Shown one piece after another: positions 62,842 through 64,000 of a stretch of DNA of 64,000 nucleotides (position 1 is the stretch's first letter; the number at the start of each line of letters is the position of its first letter). Both the position numbers and the translations under genes were made by a program. The DNA lies in assembly GCF_932526225.1 (NCBI RefSeq), contig NC_064041.1, positions 9,220,813-9,284,812 of the forward strand, in the 5' to 3' direction. The stretch comes from Nematostella vectensis (taxonomy: Eukaryota; Cnidaria; Anthozoa; Actiniaria; Edwardsiidae). The notes beneath the pieces are model-generated. The model saw only the letters and a program-made list of their open reading frames with translations, had not been told where the DNA came from and did not search any database.

Positions 62842-64000
62842 AAAAAAAGACAAAGTGTGACCGGAAAGGAACGCTTAAAAAAACCGTTTAAAGACCGTAG
62901 TGGCTATATGCCCGACATGGTATAACTAGAAAGACTACAGGCAAGCTGTAGAAAAACTAGATGGTCTGCGTAGGCGTGGTGTAGAGAAGGTATGAATCAA
63001 CACAAGGTTGAAAAGGTACCTTGTATATGCCCGACGGCCGGGTAAGGTCCTAAATGGACTAAATGCCCGACAGTTTTCAATTTATTTAATTATCTCAGTA
63101 AATGTTCGACCCACTAAGTTCAAAGAATTCTATTTTAACTGTTGAGAAAGGGCAGCGAGGCAATCTGGATGAGCGAAAAACAAGGCCTTACTCGAGTCAA
63201 GACTTGTTCGATTTTGCATGAGTCGAGTCGATCCTTACGGTTTCCCTTAATGCCCTTTTGGCTACGTTAATGGAGAAAATAAAAGCCCGGGTTGGCTAGG
63301 AACGTCTAGTTACATGAGGAAATTGACGAAGGTGGCAGATTTCCACTCAGGACAATCCCATCTGAGAACTGGGTTGCCCCTGGATGAAAATTGTAAAAGC
63401 AAAAATTTGTAAAAGCAAATTTCAGGTAAACGTTTACAGGAGGTTTACGGGGGTGGGGGGGGGGGGTGAGGGGTGGGGTGGGGTTGAGGCTGCAAAGTCG
63501 AAAGTTTCTGGTTCAAATATTTCGACCCCCCCCCCCCCCCAATCTTGAGCACAAAAACTCCTCCCCCCAACGGGCCCAAAAATTAAGGCCCTCCCCCAGA
63601 ACCAAAGACAAAAAAGCAAAAAAGCGTATTGGTCAGTTTATTGAAATTATACTCTAGTCTTAAGATGCTCTACGTACGGCACGTTCTTCCATTAGCACCA
63701 GCAAATTCTATAACCGTACGGGTAAAGAGCCCGCAAATGTAATAAACGCCCACACATTTAATAAACCCTATTATTTAATAAACCCTATTATACTATAACG
63801 AATAATCTGTGCAGTACAAATAGGGGATAGAGAACTTTGCCAAGAATAAAAATACATGCTTTATATTTGTTAACCAGAATATGGCCTGAATGTCGCAGAC
63901 GTCGCCCCCTCCCCTCCCCACGTCAAATTGTTGTGTGTGAGGGGGGGGAGGGGGGAATGACTTTGACATGCTCATGAAGGGGCGGCGGAGCTGGCCTTAA
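62842..64000. other. Non-coding end of window
   Basis: No gene or recognised element. Poly-G and poly-C tracts at 63450-63480 and 63525-63540, and GGGGGGGGAGG near 63940. A short direct repeat (tttaataaaccctatta) lies at about 63755-63790. Confidence 0.5.

Overview
The window looks like nuclear DNA from an anthozoan cnidarian (sea anemone or coral type). It is AT-rich, has intron-split genes with GT/AG borders, and carries secreted-protein exons of the EGF, PAN/apple, F5/8C and WSC-like kinds. These are mixed with LINE, Penelope-like, hAT and Polinton/Maverick elements. I saw no bacterial operons, tRNA or rRNA genes. The species call is an inference from domain style and repeat content; no search was run.

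The main architecture is a tandem segmental duplication on the minus strand. A multi-exon gene encoding PAN + several EGF modules + a terminal WSC-like module appears three times in nearly the same form: gene A (6840-11993), gene B (27463-32611) and gene C (45876-51095). Gene D (40164-41282) is a truncated relative with an F5/8C exon. Gene E (60974-62838) is a compact, more diverged PAN-EGF-EGF-WSC relative. EGF exon borders are phase 1 at both ends. Gene C shows the fewest lesions. Gene A has a stop in one EGF exon and gene B has lost a splice donor.

Three Polinton/Maverick (adintovirus-like) elements sit between the genes. P0 (1-3116) is cut by the window edge and keeps the N-terminal 332 codons of a protein-primed type B DNA polymerase. 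P1 (13925-20491) has both terminal inverted repeats and a 6-bp target duplication (CAGATA), but is a deletion derivative. P2 (53027 to about 60310) is longer but has lost its right end. Together they show the order, read leftward from the right end: PolB, [missing part], penton-like minor capsid protein, Gly-rich protein, double-jelly-roll major capsid protein, adenain-like protease, packaging ATPase, an unknown protein, a basic pX/VI-like protein and a proline-rich protein. Two rightward genes lie at the left end: a small membrane protein and a nuclease-fold-like protein. Most are broken. All three Polintons lie at the same position of the same LINE reverse-transcriptase fragment, so they are most simply copies of one insertion carried along by the segmental duplications.

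A 5'-truncated Penelope-like element (RT plus GIY-YIG) lies at the same site in units 2 and 3 (22805-24754 and 41588-43489). Unit 1 keeps the uninterrupted target at 5393-5402. This orders events: duplication, PLE insertion, second duplication. A 165-bp palindromic insert with 15-bp target duplications (26881-27045 and 45294-45458) shares the PLE terminal hairpin and may be a small element mobilised by PLE machinery. The rest is MITEs, tandem repeats, a hAT transposase fossil (35762-36530) and AT-rich DNA in which I see no genes.
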